From Nocardia macrotermitis (GTDB lineage: Bacteria; Actinomycetota; Actinomycetes; Mycobacteriales; Mycobacteriaceae), in contig NZ_WEGK01000024.1 in the NCBI RefSeq assembly GCF_009604405.1, positions 1 through 64,000 on the forward strand: 64,000 nucleotides of DNA. The letters are read 5' to 3'. The notes under the pieces are model-generated. The model was not told the DNA's origin, made no database searches, and worked only from the letters and a program-made list of their open reading frames with translations. Numbering within the stretch: position 1 is the first letter of the stretch; the number at the start of each line of letters is the position of its first letter. Below are positions 37,153-45,906 of this stretch, piece by piece. A program made the translations under genes and the position numbers.

Positions 37153-38766
37153 TCAGGTGGGGGTCAGCAGCGCCGCCAGATGCCGCGGCGACGGCGATCC
37201 GTGCGCCAGCATCGCGTCGTGCCAATCCCGCAGCGTGGTACCCGCCGGACGGGCCGCCGCGATCGCGGAAACCTCGCTGTAGCCGACGAAGTAGGTCGAC
37301 AGCTGCGCCGCGCTGAGCTGCGCGCGCCGCCACTTGCCCGCTGCCTCGCCCTCCTCCTGGAATCCGCGCCGCCGCATCAGATCCATCGCCTCGGCCTCGG
37401 ACATGTCCGCGCAGTGCACGCCGTGATCCAGGATCGCGTTGATGGTCATCCGCAGATGGGACTTGAGCCGTTGCAGCCGCACCGGCAGACCGCCGAATCC
37501 GTGCTCGGACATCAACTCCTCGGCGTAGACGGCCCAGCCCTCGATGAAAGTGCCACTGGCACACAGCCCGCGCGTCGCGGTGGAGCCGCGGAACCGGCGC
37601 GCGTGGGCCAGTTGCAGGAAGTGCCCCGGCATCGCCTCGTGCACAGTGAGATTGCGCAACATGTGGTCGTTGTATTCGCGATAGAACGATGCCACCCGCT
37701 CGGCCGGCCAATTGCTCGGCGTCGGCGAGATGGCGAAAAACGTTGGTGCGCCGTCGGTTTCGAGAGCGCCGGGTGAATCGCAGTACGCCACGGCCACGCC
37801 GCGGGCGAATTCCGGCATCTCCTGCACCACCAGTGGATCGCCGATCAAGGTCACCAGATCCTGTGCGGCGGTGAAGGTTTCGGCGTCCCGCAGCGCGGTC
37901 TCGGCGGTGCCCAGCACGGTCTCGTCGGTGGGGTGTTCGGCGGCCAGCCGTGCCAGCGCGGTGCGCACGGTCTCGTCGGTGGGAGCCTCGACGCCCAGCA
38001 GTTCCCCTGCGGCACTGCGGATCTCATCCTGCACGTGGTCCAGGTGCCGATGCGCCCGCTCGAGCAGTTGCGCGGCGCTCAGCTCGGTGTCCAGGGTGTG
38101 CCACAGCGTGGCCTCCCAGAGCCGGCGGCCCAGGCGCGGATCGCGTTCGGAGCGTTCGAGCCGGTCGGTGAGCCAGCCGGTGAATTCGGTGAGTGCGGTG
38201 GTCGCGGTATCGGCCGCGGCGGTGATGCGCGCGCCGGGCACCTGGGCGGCCAGCGCCGGGGCCTGGTCGCGGATCAGCGCCGACACCCCGGCGAACTGCG
38301 CGATCGCGGTCTCGACGTGGATGCGCGGGCAGTCCCGCAGCACCGCGCGGGCGGTGGCCAGGGCGTCGGGCAGCGTGGTGAGGCGGGCGGCGAGCAGTTC
38401 CAGGCGCTGTTCCGGCGGGGCGAACGGCCGCGCCAGCAATCCGTGCAGCAGCGGACCCGGGTTGTGCGCCAAGGGATTCCACTCGTGTTCGCGCAATTCC
38501 GTGAGCAGGAAGACGCGCCGGTCCACCTCCTGCTGGAGCAGCGCGTGATCGACGCGGTCCTGCGCGCCGAGATCCTCGGCGTCGACCTCCGCCAGCACGT
38601 GCGAGGCCTCCCGCAGCAGCGCGGTGTGCGCCCGCACCGCCTCGGGTGACAGGTCGGGTAGTCGGTCGTCGGCCCGGTGGTCGCCGACGTAGAGCGCGGT
38701 CATCGGATCGGCCCGGAGTATCGCGTCGATGATCCGCCCGGCCCGTGCTACGAAGCTCTCGGTCAT
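37153..38766 (-). CDS. DUF885 family metallopeptidase-like protein
   Basis: 537 residues, usual length for DUF885. The zinc motif VHEAMPGHFLQ (H-E-x-x-P-G-H) lies near residue 380 and the second-site Glu in GWAVYAEELM. No signal peptide, so cytosolic. DUF885 proteins resemble M32/oligopeptidase-like zinc enzymes; substrate unknown. It starts 267 bases upstream of the DUF475 gene on the same strand. Confidence 0.88.
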   Translation of the reverse strand: MTESFVARAGRIIDAILRADPMTALYVGDHRADDRLPDLSPEAVRAHTALLREASHVLAEVDAEDLGAQDRVDHALLQQEVDRRVFLLTELREHEWNPLAHNPGPLLHGLLARPFAPPEQRLELLAARLTTLPDALATARAVLRDCPRIHVETAIAQFAGVSALIRDQAPALAAQVPGARITAAADTATTALTEFTGWLTDRLERSERDPRLGRRLWEATLWHTLDTELSAAQLLERAHRHLDHVQDEIRSAAGELLGVEAPTDETVRTALARLAAEHPTDETVLGTAETALRDAETFTAAQDLVTLIGDPLVVQEMPEFARGVAVAYCDSPGALETDGAPTFFAISPTPSNWPAERVASFYREYNDHMLRNLTVHEAMPGHFLQLAHARRFRGSTATRGLCASGTFIEGWAVYAEELMSEHGFGGLPVRLQRLKSHLRMTINAILDHGVHCADMSEAEAMDLMRRRGFQEEGEAAGKWRRAQLSAAQLSTYFVGYSEVSAIAAARPAGTTLRDWHDAMLAHGSPSPRHLAALLTPT

Positions 38767-38786
38767 GTGGCTACGTTACCGGTGAT

Positions 38787-39269
38787 TCAGTACCAGTGAT
38801 GGACCTGCCAGAACGCCCACGCGCCGTCCGGACTGCCGTAACGCTCGCACATGTAGGCGTAGGCCCAGCGAATCTGGGTCGCCGGGTTGAACATCCAGTC
38901 CGCGCCCGCCGCGGCCATCTTCTGCGCCGGTAGCGCCTGCCCGAGACCGTAGGCCCCCGAACTCGGGTTGATGGCGAAGACGTTCCAGGAACTCTCGTTG
39001 CTGATGACGTTGTTGAACGACGGAAACTGGTTGGGCGGCACCAGGATCCGGGCCAGTGCGCGTGGCGCGAGCGCCGCGGAGCCGAGCGCGGATCCGGATG
39101 CCGAACCCGACAGCAGTCCGACCGGAGCAGCGGGGTTGTCGCAGATCGTGTGGCAGTCCGCACGAGCGGGCGGCGCCTCCCAGCATCCCGCGAGACCGAC
39201 CGAAGCGGTTGCGGCGCAGAGCAGTTCGGCGAGGATCGTGGCGAGTCGAGACGTTCGCGGTATCGACAT
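38787..39269 (-). CDS. Lytic transglycosylase-like lipoprotein
   Basis: 160 residues. N-terminal signal with lipobox LAGC near residue 28, then a Ser/Gly/Ala linker and a short SLT domain: catalytic Glu in SNESSWN, then GAYGLGQALPAQKMA and the C-terminal AYMCERYGSPDGAWAFW, as in actinobacterial aggregation-promoting/transglycosylase proteins. It cuts glycan strands of peptidoglycan if active. ATG at 39269 has GGAGG 8 bases upstream. Confidence 0.85.
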   Translation of the reverse strand: MSIPRTSRLATILAELLCAATASVGLAGCWEAPPARADCHTICDNPAAPVGLLSGSASGSALGSAALAPRALARILVPPNQFPSFNNVISNESSWNVFAINPSSGAYGLGQALPAQKMAAAGADWMFNPATQIRWAYAYMCERYGSPDGAWAFWQVHHWY

Positions 39270-39535
39270 TTCGGAGCCCTCCACATCGACCGGCTGTGCT
39301 GGCACGTGCGGTTGCGAAAGGAGCAGGCTCAGCAAAGCACGAGTTCAGAGCGGTTTAGAGGAAGGCCGACGCGCTGTATCCACACCGTTACAAGATCGTT
39401 CACGAAGCGGTGGTGTGTCTGTGCCGGATCATCCGGGAAGTCGTGGCGTGGCAGGTGACGGAGATCGAGCTGTGTGGTGAAGATCGAGCCGGTGCGGGAG
39501 AGGTAGGTGGTGCGGGAGAAGTCGGGCCGGTCGGC

Positions 39536-40135
39536 TCAGGACAGGTAGCGCGCCAGGTGCGGCATCGCCTCGCGGGGATGGTCCGCGGTGATGCCCTGGC
39601 CGATCTCGGTGTAGTGCCAGCCGTCGTGGGCGCGCAGCAGAATGCCCATGATCATGCCGGTGTGCGGGCCGCGCAGCACCGTCTGCCAGGTGAACTGGGT
39701 GCCGGACTCGCGGTCGTACAGGCGGCAGAAACCGTTGCGGATCTTGTCGAATGTCTGTCCGGTGTAACAGGTTACGATCAGGGCGATGCCGTTGATCCGG
39801 GACGGCAGCCGGTCCAGGTCGATGGAGATGATCTCGTCGTCGCCTTTACCGTCGCCGGTGAGGTTGTCGCCGTGCAGGCGGACCGCGCCGTCGCTGGAGT
39901 TGAGCCGCTCGTGAAAGACCGCCTCCGCCATCTGGTCTCCGCTGAACAGCAGCGCCGCGGCATTCAGGTCGATATCGGCGGGACGGGAGCCGAACAGCCG
40001 CCATTTCGCCGCGTCCCAGCCCAGCCCCATCGCGATGTTGTCCAGCGGTGCGCCGTTCTCGGCGCGCAATGGGATCGGCACGACCCGCCCCTTCTGCGGG
40101 AACCTCCCGCGTTCGAACCAATGATGGTGTCCCAC
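39536..40135 (-). CDS. TerD-family stress protein
   Basis: 199 residues. It has the TerD core: DNIAMGLGWDAA, DIDLNAAALLF, GDNLTGDGKGDDEIISIDLDRLP (two Ca2+ sites of the family), IRNGFCRLYDRESG and EIGQGI. TerD proteins are cytosolic Ca2+-binding proteins associated with tellurite and envelope stress. The DUF475 gene 2.7 kb downstream belongs to the TerC-like group, so the two may serve one response. Confidence 0.9.
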   Translation of the reverse strand: MGHHHWFERGRFPQKGRVVPIPLRAENGAPLDNIAMGLGWDAAKWRLFGSRPADIDLNAAALLFSGDQMAEAVFHERLNSSDGAVRLHGDNLTGDGKGDDEIISIDLDRLPSRINGIALIVTCYTGQTFDKIRNGFCRLYDRESGTQFTWQTVLRGPHTGMIMGILLRAHDGWHYTEIGQGITADHPREAMPHLARYLS

Positions 40136-40615
40136 TGTAAGGGTCGTGCGCCGCAGCGGCCACAGCGGTGAGGTTGGCCACGGTTACCGGCCCGGAAATA
40201 TATCTCTGGAGATGTAATTGCCGTCATGGGTGACAAGGGTGGCGGAGTGCGATCCGGCCGGTGACAGCGTTCCGGGGATGGATCCGCCGACGCGCCGTTG
40301 CAATGAAAGTTACTGCGGCACCGGGGATCAGCGCCCGGCGGCGCGGCGGGGAAGAACGATCACCCGCTGGTCACCCCGGGTGACGGCGACACCCGCTGGA
40401 GATCTCGCACGGCGGAATTCCCAGCTGCGAGAGCAGGTTATCTTCCGCCGCTCGCCGCCCGGCGTTGGTTTCGTGTTTCCGCTCCGGCAATTCGGGTAGT
40501 GCAAATCGCCACATAAATCTATTGTGATGTAATTCGCGGGTGAACCGGCGGCTCGGCAGGGCGGTCGGTGCGCTCGAAGCAGAGAGCGTATGAGCGTAGG
40601 AGTGATGTACGCCGG
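40136..40615. other. 480-base divergent regulatory gap, no gene seen
   Basis: The gap lies between the start of terD-like (leftward) and the LuxR-type gene (rightward). It holds ATCTCTGGAGAT (40202-40213), an inverted repeat of 5-bp arms, and an AT-richer stretch at 40500-40535 (CACATAAATCTATTGTGATGT, loosely palindromic CACA..TGTG), which may be the promoter area of the LuxR-type gene. No RNA gene or open frame is convincing. Confidence 0.4.
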
Positions 40616-42277
40616 ATGACAGCGATCGAACCCCTGGAGCAGGCCGCCGACCGCCTCGTCGGCCGCCGCACGGAGATCGAAGCGATCGGCGTGCTGATCG
40701 ACCGGGTCGCCTCCGGGCGCGGCGGCGCGTTCCTGCTGATCGAGGGCGAACCCGGGATCGGGAAGACCGCGCTGCTGCATCGCGCGGTCGGCATGGCGGC
40801 CGGGGCCGGGATGCGGATCCTGCTCGGCGCGGCGACCGAAGCCGAACGGTCGACGCCGGGCGCGGCGGTCAATTCCTGTGTGGCGCAAGGTGATCCCGGT
40901 GGCGGGGTGCCCGGACACCAGCCGGGTTCCACCGCCGCCTTCTCGGATCTGCTGGGCCGGTGGTGTGCGGACGGACCGGTGGCGGTGCTGATGGACGACA
41001 TCCACTGGGCCGACGCCGCGAGCCTGTCGGTGCTGCGCTGGCTGAGCGTCGCGGTGGACACCATGCCGCTGCTGGTCGTGGTGACCATGCGGCCCTATCC
41101 GCTGGGACCGGGCCTGCCCCGGCTGCTCTCGGAGTTCGACGCGGTCGGTGCGCGGCGAATGTCGTTGGGCCCGTTGGCCGATGCCGAGGTCGCCCGGTTG
41201 GTCGAACGGTCGCTCGGCGCGCCCCCCGAACCGCAGCTGCACGAGCTGATCGCCGGTGCCGCCGGAAATCCGTTGTACCTCAACGATCTACTGGACGGAC
41301 CCGCTCCCGCCGCGCCGGAGGCCGGACTCCCGGACGCGCTGTCGGCCCGGATCGCGCGGCGGCTGGAGTTCCTGCCCGAATCGGCCCGGCACATCCTGGA
41401 GGCGGCCGCCGCGCTGGCCCCGCGCGTCGATCCGGTGAAACTGGCCGGGATCCTGGGTGTTTCGCTGATCGATGTGTGGCACGAGATCCGCACCGCCGTC
41501 GAGGCGCGGGTGCTGGTGTACGACGGTGACGAACTGGTCTTCCGGCACGATCTGATCCGACGCGTGCTGGCCGATCAGGTGTCCCCCTCGATCCGGGCCA
41601 CCCTGCGCCGCCACGTCGAGGTGGCCGGGCGGCATCTGATGCGGATCGCCGAACCCGCCGCGGATCCCGGCGCGCCCACCCGGAATCCGTCGACGGCCGC
41701 ACTGGATCGGGTGGCCGAACTCATCGAGGGCACGGTCGCCGCCGCGACCGCGGAGTCGCTGGTGGCGAGCCTGCCCACGCCGAGCGATCCGACCACCGTG
41801 CTGCTGTTCCGCGGCCTCGCCGACGGCGATGTGGACCTGGTCGCCGCGGCCGTATCGGAATTCGAGCGTTCCGAACGTCCCCGGTTCGCCGCGCTGGCGG
41901 GGGAGAACCTCGCGGAGATGCTGGTGCGCAACGGCCGCACCGCCGAGGCGCGCGCCGCACTCGACGCGGCGGCGACGCGGTACGAGACCCTGGGCGCGGG
42001 ACCGGAGACCGCCCGGGTGCGGGCGCGACTGCGCGAACTGGGAGTGCGACGCGGCGTGCGGGGCACGCGCCGACGACCCGAAACCGGCTGGGAGGCCCTG
42101 ACCGCGACCGAGCGAAAGGTCGCCGTGCAGGTCGCACAGGGCTGCTCCAATGCCGAAATCGCCGAGAAGATGTTCCTGTCCCGGCGCACCGTGCAAACCC
42201 ACGTGTCGAACATCCTGGGCAAACTCGGCCTGCGGTCGCGCGTGCAGGTCGCGGTCGCCTACGCGCAACGTGGGTGA
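40616..42277 (+). CDS. LuxR-type regulator with AAA ATPase domain (short LAL-like)
   Basis: 553 residues. The N-terminal ATPase has Walker A GEPGIGKT near 45 and Walker B VAVLMDDIHWAD near 128; the C-terminal ~65 residues are a LuxR/GerE HTH (LTATERKVAVQVAQGCSNAEIAEKMFLSRRTVQTHVSNILGKL). The TPR-like middle of typical ~900-residue LAL proteins is much shortened. Such proteins activate nearby metabolite or transport genes. ATG 40616 is preferred over an in-frame ATG at 40568. Its stop codon lies inside the first unit of the minisatellite at 42269, so the C-terminus could vary with repeat changes. Confidence 0.88.
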   Translation: MTAIEPLEQAADRLVGRRTEIEAIGVLIDRVASGRGGAFLLIEGEPGIGKTALLHRAVGMAAGAGMRILLGAATEAERSTPGAAVNSCVAQGDPGGGVPGHQPGSTAAFSDLLGRWCADGPVAVLMDDIHWADAASLSVLRWLSVAVDTMPLLVVVTMRPYPLGPGLPRLLSEFDAVGARRMSLGPLADAEVARLVERSLGAPPEPQLHELIAGAAGNPLYLNDLLDGPAPAAPEAGLPDALSARIARRLEFLPESARHILEAAAALAPRVDPVKLAGILGVSLIDVWHEIRTAVEARVLVYDGDELVFRHDLIRRVLADQVSPSIRATLRRHVEVAGRHLMRIAEPAADPGAPTRNPSTAALDRVAELIEGTVAAATAESLVASLPTPSDPTTVLLFRGLADGDVDLVAAAVSEFERSERPRFAALAGENLAEMLVRNGRTAEARAALDAAATRYETLGAGPETARVRARLRELGVRRGVRGTRRRPETGWEALTATERKVAVQVAQGCSNAEIAEKMFLSRRTVQTHVSNILGKLGLRSRVQVAVAYAQRG

Positions 42278-42606
42278 GGTGCGGGCTGCGTGGGTGGGGT
42301 GTGTGCTGCGTGGGTGGGGTGTGTGCGGCGCGGGTGAGGTGCGGGCGTGGGTGGGGTGTGTGCGGCGCGGGTGAGGTGCGGGCGTGGGTGGGGTGTGTGC
42401 GCCGTGGGTGAGGTGCGGGCGTGGGTGGGGTGTGTGCGCCGTGGGTGAGGTGCGGGCGTGGGTGAGATGTGTGCGGCGCGGGTGAGGTGCGGGCGTGGGT
42501 GAGATGTGTGCGGCGCGGGTGAGGTGCGGGCGTGGGTGAGGTGTGCGCGGCGCGAGTGGGGTGTGCGCGACGTGGGCGAGGTGTGTGCAGCGTGGGTGAG
42601 GTGGGG
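42269..42606. repeat. 37-bp minisatellite, about 18 alternating 20- and 17-bp half-units
   Basis: Half-units of type CGTGGGTGGGGTGTGTGCGG (20) and CGYGGGTGAGGTGCGGG (17) alternate and give a 37-bp period in the middle, with more even 20-bp units at both ends. The array fills the whole gap between the convergent LuxR-type and MerR genes and includes the LuxR stop codon. The top strand is G/T-rich with many GGG runs. Confidence 0.9.
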
Positions 42607-42608
42607 CG

Positions 42609-43490
42609 CTACCGGTTGACCCGCCGGGCGAAGGTTTGATCCAAGAGGTCGGCCAGGGCGCGGGTTACCGCGAGACGTGCTGTCTCGCTGGTGGATTCGA
42701 ATCCGGTGCGGGCGGCGGTGAGGCGTCCGGCCGAGCCGCGGCGTTGTCCGGCCAGGCGGTGGAACAGTTCGCCGACGTGTTGTGCGGCGATTCGGTCGTA
42801 GTCCGCGCGTAATCGTTCGATCAGGGCTAGTGCCTCGGCGGAACTGAGTCCGGCGTCGACGAGACGGCCGGCGGGGTCGGTGTGGTACGGCGTGGGTGGC
42901 GGCTCGGGGTAGTACGGATCGGTCTGTTGCGTAGGTGCCTGGGTGAGCGCGTGCGTCTGCGTCTCGTCCGGCGGGGCTGTCGCGTCCTGATCCGTGTGTT
43001 GATCCGTGTGTTGTGGCCGAGTGAGCGCGACCGTGGCTCGCCAGGTGACATCCGCAGAATGCCCCGGTACGCGGGGGGACTGCTGCCCCGGGACGCCCGG
43101 GGATTGCGGCCCTGGAACGCCCGGGGATTGCGGCCCTGGAACGCCCGGGGGCTGGTGCCCTGGAACGTTCGGGGGCTGTTGCACGACGACGCTCGGGGCT
43201 TGCTGTCCTGGAACGTTCGCGGCTTGCTGCGCGGGGACGCCCAGCACCTCGGCGAGCCCCTCACCGCGATCCCACGCCTCGAGCAGTTCCCGGATGCCGT
43301 TGAGTTTCATGCCGCGGCTGAGTAGCCGGCTGATGGTCTGCAATCGGTGCAGATGTTCGGTTCCGTAGTAGCCGATGCGACCGCGCAGCGCGGGGGACGG
43401 CAGCAGACCACGTTCGTGATACACCCGCACACTGCGCACGGTGATCTCCGCGGCCCGCGCGAGCTCATCGATCGTGTATTCCGCCTGCAC
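42609..43490 (-). CDS. MerR-family regulator with octapeptide-repeat linker
   Basis: 293 residues. The MerR HTH and wing occupy residues 3-70 (YTIDELARAAEITVRSVRVYHERGLLPS), followed by LNGIRELLEAWDRGEG. Residues 84-147 are eight octapeptides of the form GVPGPQSP. After a Thr/Gln/Pro-rich stretch comes a ~75-residue helical C-terminal domain (AGLSSAEALALIERLRADYDRIAAQHVGELFHR). The HTH and the region after it are closely similar to the product at 50026, which lacks the repeats. GTG at 43490 has AGGGGG at 7 bases. Two TGTACCG-type palindromes lie at 39-118 bases upstream, which would fit autoregulation (inference). Confidence 0.88.
   Translation of the reverse strand: MQAEYTIDELARAAEITVRSVRVYHERGLLPSPALRGRIGYYGTEHLHRLQTISRLLSRGMKLNGIRELLEAWDRGEGLAEVLGVPAQQAANVPGQQAPSVVVQQPPNVPGHQPPGVPGPQSPGVPGPQSPGVPGQQSPRVPGHSADVTWRATVALTRPQHTDQHTDQDATAPPDETQTHALTQAPTQQTDPYYPEPPPTPYHTDPAGRLVDAGLSSAEALALIERLRADYDRIAAQHVGELFHRLAGQRRGSAGRLTAARTGFESTSETARLAVTRALADLLDQTFARRVNR
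43050..43241 (-). repeat. 24-bp in-frame repeat, 8 units, inside the MerR gene
   Basis: Eight consecutive octapeptides (GVPAQQAA, NVPGQQAP, SVVVQQPP, NVPGHQPP, GVPGPQSP twice, GVPGQQSP, RVPGHSAD). The VPG core gives an elastin-like flexible linker. Two units are identical, a sign of recent slippage. Confidence 0.9.
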
Positions 43491-43528
43491 AGCCAGACCC
43501 CCTGGAAGGCCAACTCATCCTGAATATA

Positions 43529-43550
43529 TGTACCGCGATCCAACGGTGCC
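43529..43550. promoter_or_regulatory. TGTACCG-type palindrome, site 3a
   Basis: TGTACCGCG-ATCC-AACGGTGCC, 39 bases before the merR start. On the minus strand the conserved half is followed by ATATATT, a possible -10 for merR. Confidence 0.55.
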
Positions 43551-43586
43551 ATGGTCAACGGTATGTCTCTGGAGACCGTAGGTCAA

Positions 43587-43608
43587 TGTACCGTTATTTG
43601 ACGGCACA
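43587..43608. promoter_or_regulatory. TGTACCG-type palindrome, site 3
   Basis: TGTACCGTT-ATTT-GACGGCACA, between merR (leftward) and whiB (rightward), centre 58 bp from site 3a. It is 147 bases before the whiB start. Confidence 0.65.
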
Positions 43609-43754
43609 ATCTATTGCTCTTCGCGCCGTCGTGCGTTAGCGTTCGAGTGCGGCGTTGTTACGCCGCTTCCGGGGACCGTTGATCGGCCCCGATGACGTCC
43701 CTCCCATGGACACGCCTGCCTCGGGCGTGCCCTCGGCATCCCTCGGAGACGGCT

Positions 43755-44183
43755 GTGACCACTTTCCAGAACCCTGTGACCACGTTCCAGAACCCCGCGC
43801 CCATCGCGGGATCGCGGCGACCCTCCTGCGCCGACGGCCCCAACGACTGGGACCTCGACGTCGGCACCCCCGATTCCTGGCGGGCCGCGGTGCGGATCTG
43901 CCAGGAGTGCCCGCTGCTCAACGACTGCGCGGAATCTGTTCGCACACTGACGGATCGGGGCATGGGCCCGCGCTCGATGATCTGGGCGGGCGTGGCCTAC
44001 GACGCCACCGGCCGCGTGCTCGAGAACCTCGACCGCCACCGGATCACCCCCCTGGATCACAAACCCCCGCTGCGCATCATCCGGCACAGCGAACGTCCGC
44101 GCGGCACCGAGAACGCCCCCGCCGCGCCCCGGCGGCATCTCATCCTGGGGCGGGGTCTGCGACCCACCGGCACTGCGGGCTGA
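43755..44183 (+). CDS. WhiB-family iron-sulfur regulator
   Basis: 142 residues from a GTG with GGAG 6 bases upstream. Four cysteines fit the WhiB cluster: one in RPSCADG and three in ICQECPLLNDC (C-x2-C-x5-C). GMGPRSMIWAGV replaces the usual G-[VI]-W-G-G turn. A basic, Pro/Arg-rich C-terminus follows. WhiB proteins bind a [4Fe-4S] cluster and work with the primary sigma factor. A perfect-register 21-bp duplication gives VTTFQNP twice at the start, so a second GTG (43776) with the same context could also be used. Divergent from merR. Confidence 0.85.
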   Translation: MTTFQNPVTTFQNPAPIAGSRRPSCADGPNDWDLDVGTPDSWRAAVRICQECPLLNDCAESVRTLTDRGMGPRSMIWAGVAYDATGRVLENLDRHRITPLDHKPPLRIIRHSERPRGTENAPAAPRRHLILGRGLRPTGTAG

Positions 44184-44312
44184 CCCGCCGCGGCCGATCC
44201 GCTGTTCCGCTTACGGCGGACCCACTACATTGGCACCGCGAGCCTGCCCGGATCCACCGGATCATCGCTCGCGACAGCCGAATCCGTCCGTTCACATCGA
44301 GGTGACAGCACA

Positions 44313-45803
44313 GTGTCGACACCGAGCACCATCATCCGGAGTCTGGTCCCGGCACGCATGGACCGGTTGCCGTGGGCCAGATTCCACTGGCTGATCGTGG
44401 TGGGCCTCGGGGTGTCGTGGATCCTGGACGGGCTGGAGATCCAGATCGTCTCCAGCATGGGTTCGCTGCTCCAGAACCAGCACACGCTGCACCTGACCGC
44501 GGGTCAGGTCGGCGCGATGGGTTCGTGGTATCTGGCCGGGCAGGTGGTGGGCGCGCTGTTCTTCGGCCGGATCACCGACAAACTCGGCCGCAAGAAGCTG
44601 TTCATCCTGACCCTCGCGATCTATCTGATCGGCAGCGGCCTGGCCGGATTCTCCTGGGATGCCTGGTCGCTGTTCCTGTTCCGGTTCATCGCGGGCACCG
44701 GCATCGGCGGCGAGTACACCGCGATCAACTCCGCGATCGACGAGATCATGCCGTCGCGGTATCGCGGCCGGGTGGATATCGCGATCAACGGAACCTATTG
44801 GGGCGGTGCGGCTCTGGGCGCGGCGGCCAGTCTGCTGCTGTACAACGAGCACTACGTGCCGGTCGAATGGGGTTGGCGCATAGGCTTCTTCATCGGTCCG
44901 GTGCTCGGGCTGATCATCATCTTCCTGCGCCGCCAGATCCCGGAGAGCCCGCGCTGGCTGCTGACCCACGGCCGCGCCGCCGAGGCCGAACGCACGGTCA
45001 CCGAGATCGAGGAACACGTGCGCAGCCGGGGCGTGGAGTTGCCGCCGGTGGACGAGCGCCAGGCGCTCGAGATCGTCGAGCGGGACCGGGTGTCCTATCT
45101 CCAGATGGCGCGAATCTTCTTCGGGCGCTACCCATCCCGGTCGTTCCTCGGCTTCACGATGATGGTGACCCAGGCATTCCTCTACAACGCCATCTTCTTC
45201 ACCGAGGCGCAGGTGCTGACGCACTTCTATCATGTGCCCGACGATCACACCGGCTACTACTTCTTCCCGTTCGCGGTCGGCAATCTGATCGGTCCGCTGG
45301 TGCTGGGCCCGCTGTTCGACAGCATCGGGCGGCGCAAGATGATCTGCGGGACGTATGTGCTCTCGGGCGGGCTACTCGCCTTGTCCGCGTGGGCATTTCA
45401 CGCCGGGATCCTGAACGCCGCGACGCAGACGGCCTTCTGGTGCGTCATCTTCTTCTTCGCCTCCGCGGGCGCCTCCTCGGCCTATCTCACGGTGAGCGAG
45501 ATCTTCCCGCTGGAGCTGCGCGGGCAGGCGATCTCGTTCTTCTTCGCGATCTCCCAGGGGGCGGGCGGTGTGCTGGCCCCCTACCTGTTCAGTCTGCTGG
45601 TGGGCGGCGCGGACAATCCGAGCCTGGATCGGCTGCCGCTGGCGATCGGCTATCTGATCGGGGCCGCGGCGATGATCGGCGGCGGTCTGGTCGCCTGGTT
45701 CTTCGGGGTGGACGCGGAGGGGAAGTCGTTGGAGGACATCGCCGATCCGCTGTCCAAGGCGACCGCGGACGACCTCGAGGATCCCGGGCGAACACGGGTC
45801 TGA
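44313..45803 (+). CDS. MFS transporter, metabolite:H+ symporter type
   Basis: 496 residues with 12 membrane helices. MFS signature DKLGRKK between helices 2 and 3, RFIAGTGIGGEYTAINSAIDE in helix 4-5, PESPRWLL after helix 6 and DSIGRRKM between 8 and 9. It most resembles sugar-porter/aromatic acid-type symporters; the substrate cannot be read. GTG start with GAGGTG 8 bases upstream. Ends 103 bases before ansP. Confidence 0.85.
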   Translation: MSTPSTIIRSLVPARMDRLPWARFHWLIVVGLGVSWILDGLEIQIVSSMGSLLQNQHTLHLTAGQVGAMGSWYLAGQVVGALFFGRITDKLGRKKLFILTLAIYLIGSGLAGFSWDAWSLFLFRFIAGTGIGGEYTAINSAIDEIMPSRYRGRVDIAINGTYWGGAALGAAASLLLYNEHYVPVEWGWRIGFFIGPVLGLIIIFLRRQIPESPRWLLTHGRAAEAERTVTEIEEHVRSRGVELPPVDERQALEIVERDRVSYLQMARIFFGRYPSRSFLGFTMMVTQAFLYNAIFFTEAQVLTHFYHVPDDHTGYYFFPFAVGNLIGPLVLGPLFDSIGRRKMICGTYVLSGGLLALSAWAFHAGILNAATQTAFWCVIFFFASAGASSAYLTVSEIFPLELRGQAISFFFAISQGAGGVLAPYLFSLLVGGADNPSLDRLPLAIGYLIGAAAMIGGGLVAWFFGVDAEGKSLEDIADPLSKATADDLEDPGRTRV

Positions 45804-45824
45804 GCTGCGCTTTTACTCCACGGT

Positions 45825-45840
45825 TTCCCATCGGTGGGAT
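45825..45840. promoter_or_regulatory. TTCCC-type palindrome F
   Basis: TTCCCA-TCGG-TGGGAT before ansP, 11 of 12 arm positions paired; centre 22 bp from TGTACCG site 4. Confidence 0.55.
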
Positions 45841-45843
45841 TGA

Positions 45844-45865
45844 TGTGCCGATATCCAGCGGTACA
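45844..45865. promoter_or_regulatory. TGTACCG-type palindrome, site 4
   Basis: TGTGCCGAT-ATCC-AGCGGTACA, 41 bases before the ansP ATG, followed by TTGAGTGACGATATGATATTCG, an AT-rich stretch suited to a promoter. Confidence 0.65.
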
Positions 45866-45906
45866 TTGAGTGACGATATGATATTCGTCACCTGAAAGGC
45901 CGTGTC

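Noticed and set aside
40202..43575. Two inverted repeats of type TCTCTGGAGA (40202-40213 and 43564-43575)
   Set aside because: Arms of only five bases and two copies; could easily be chance.
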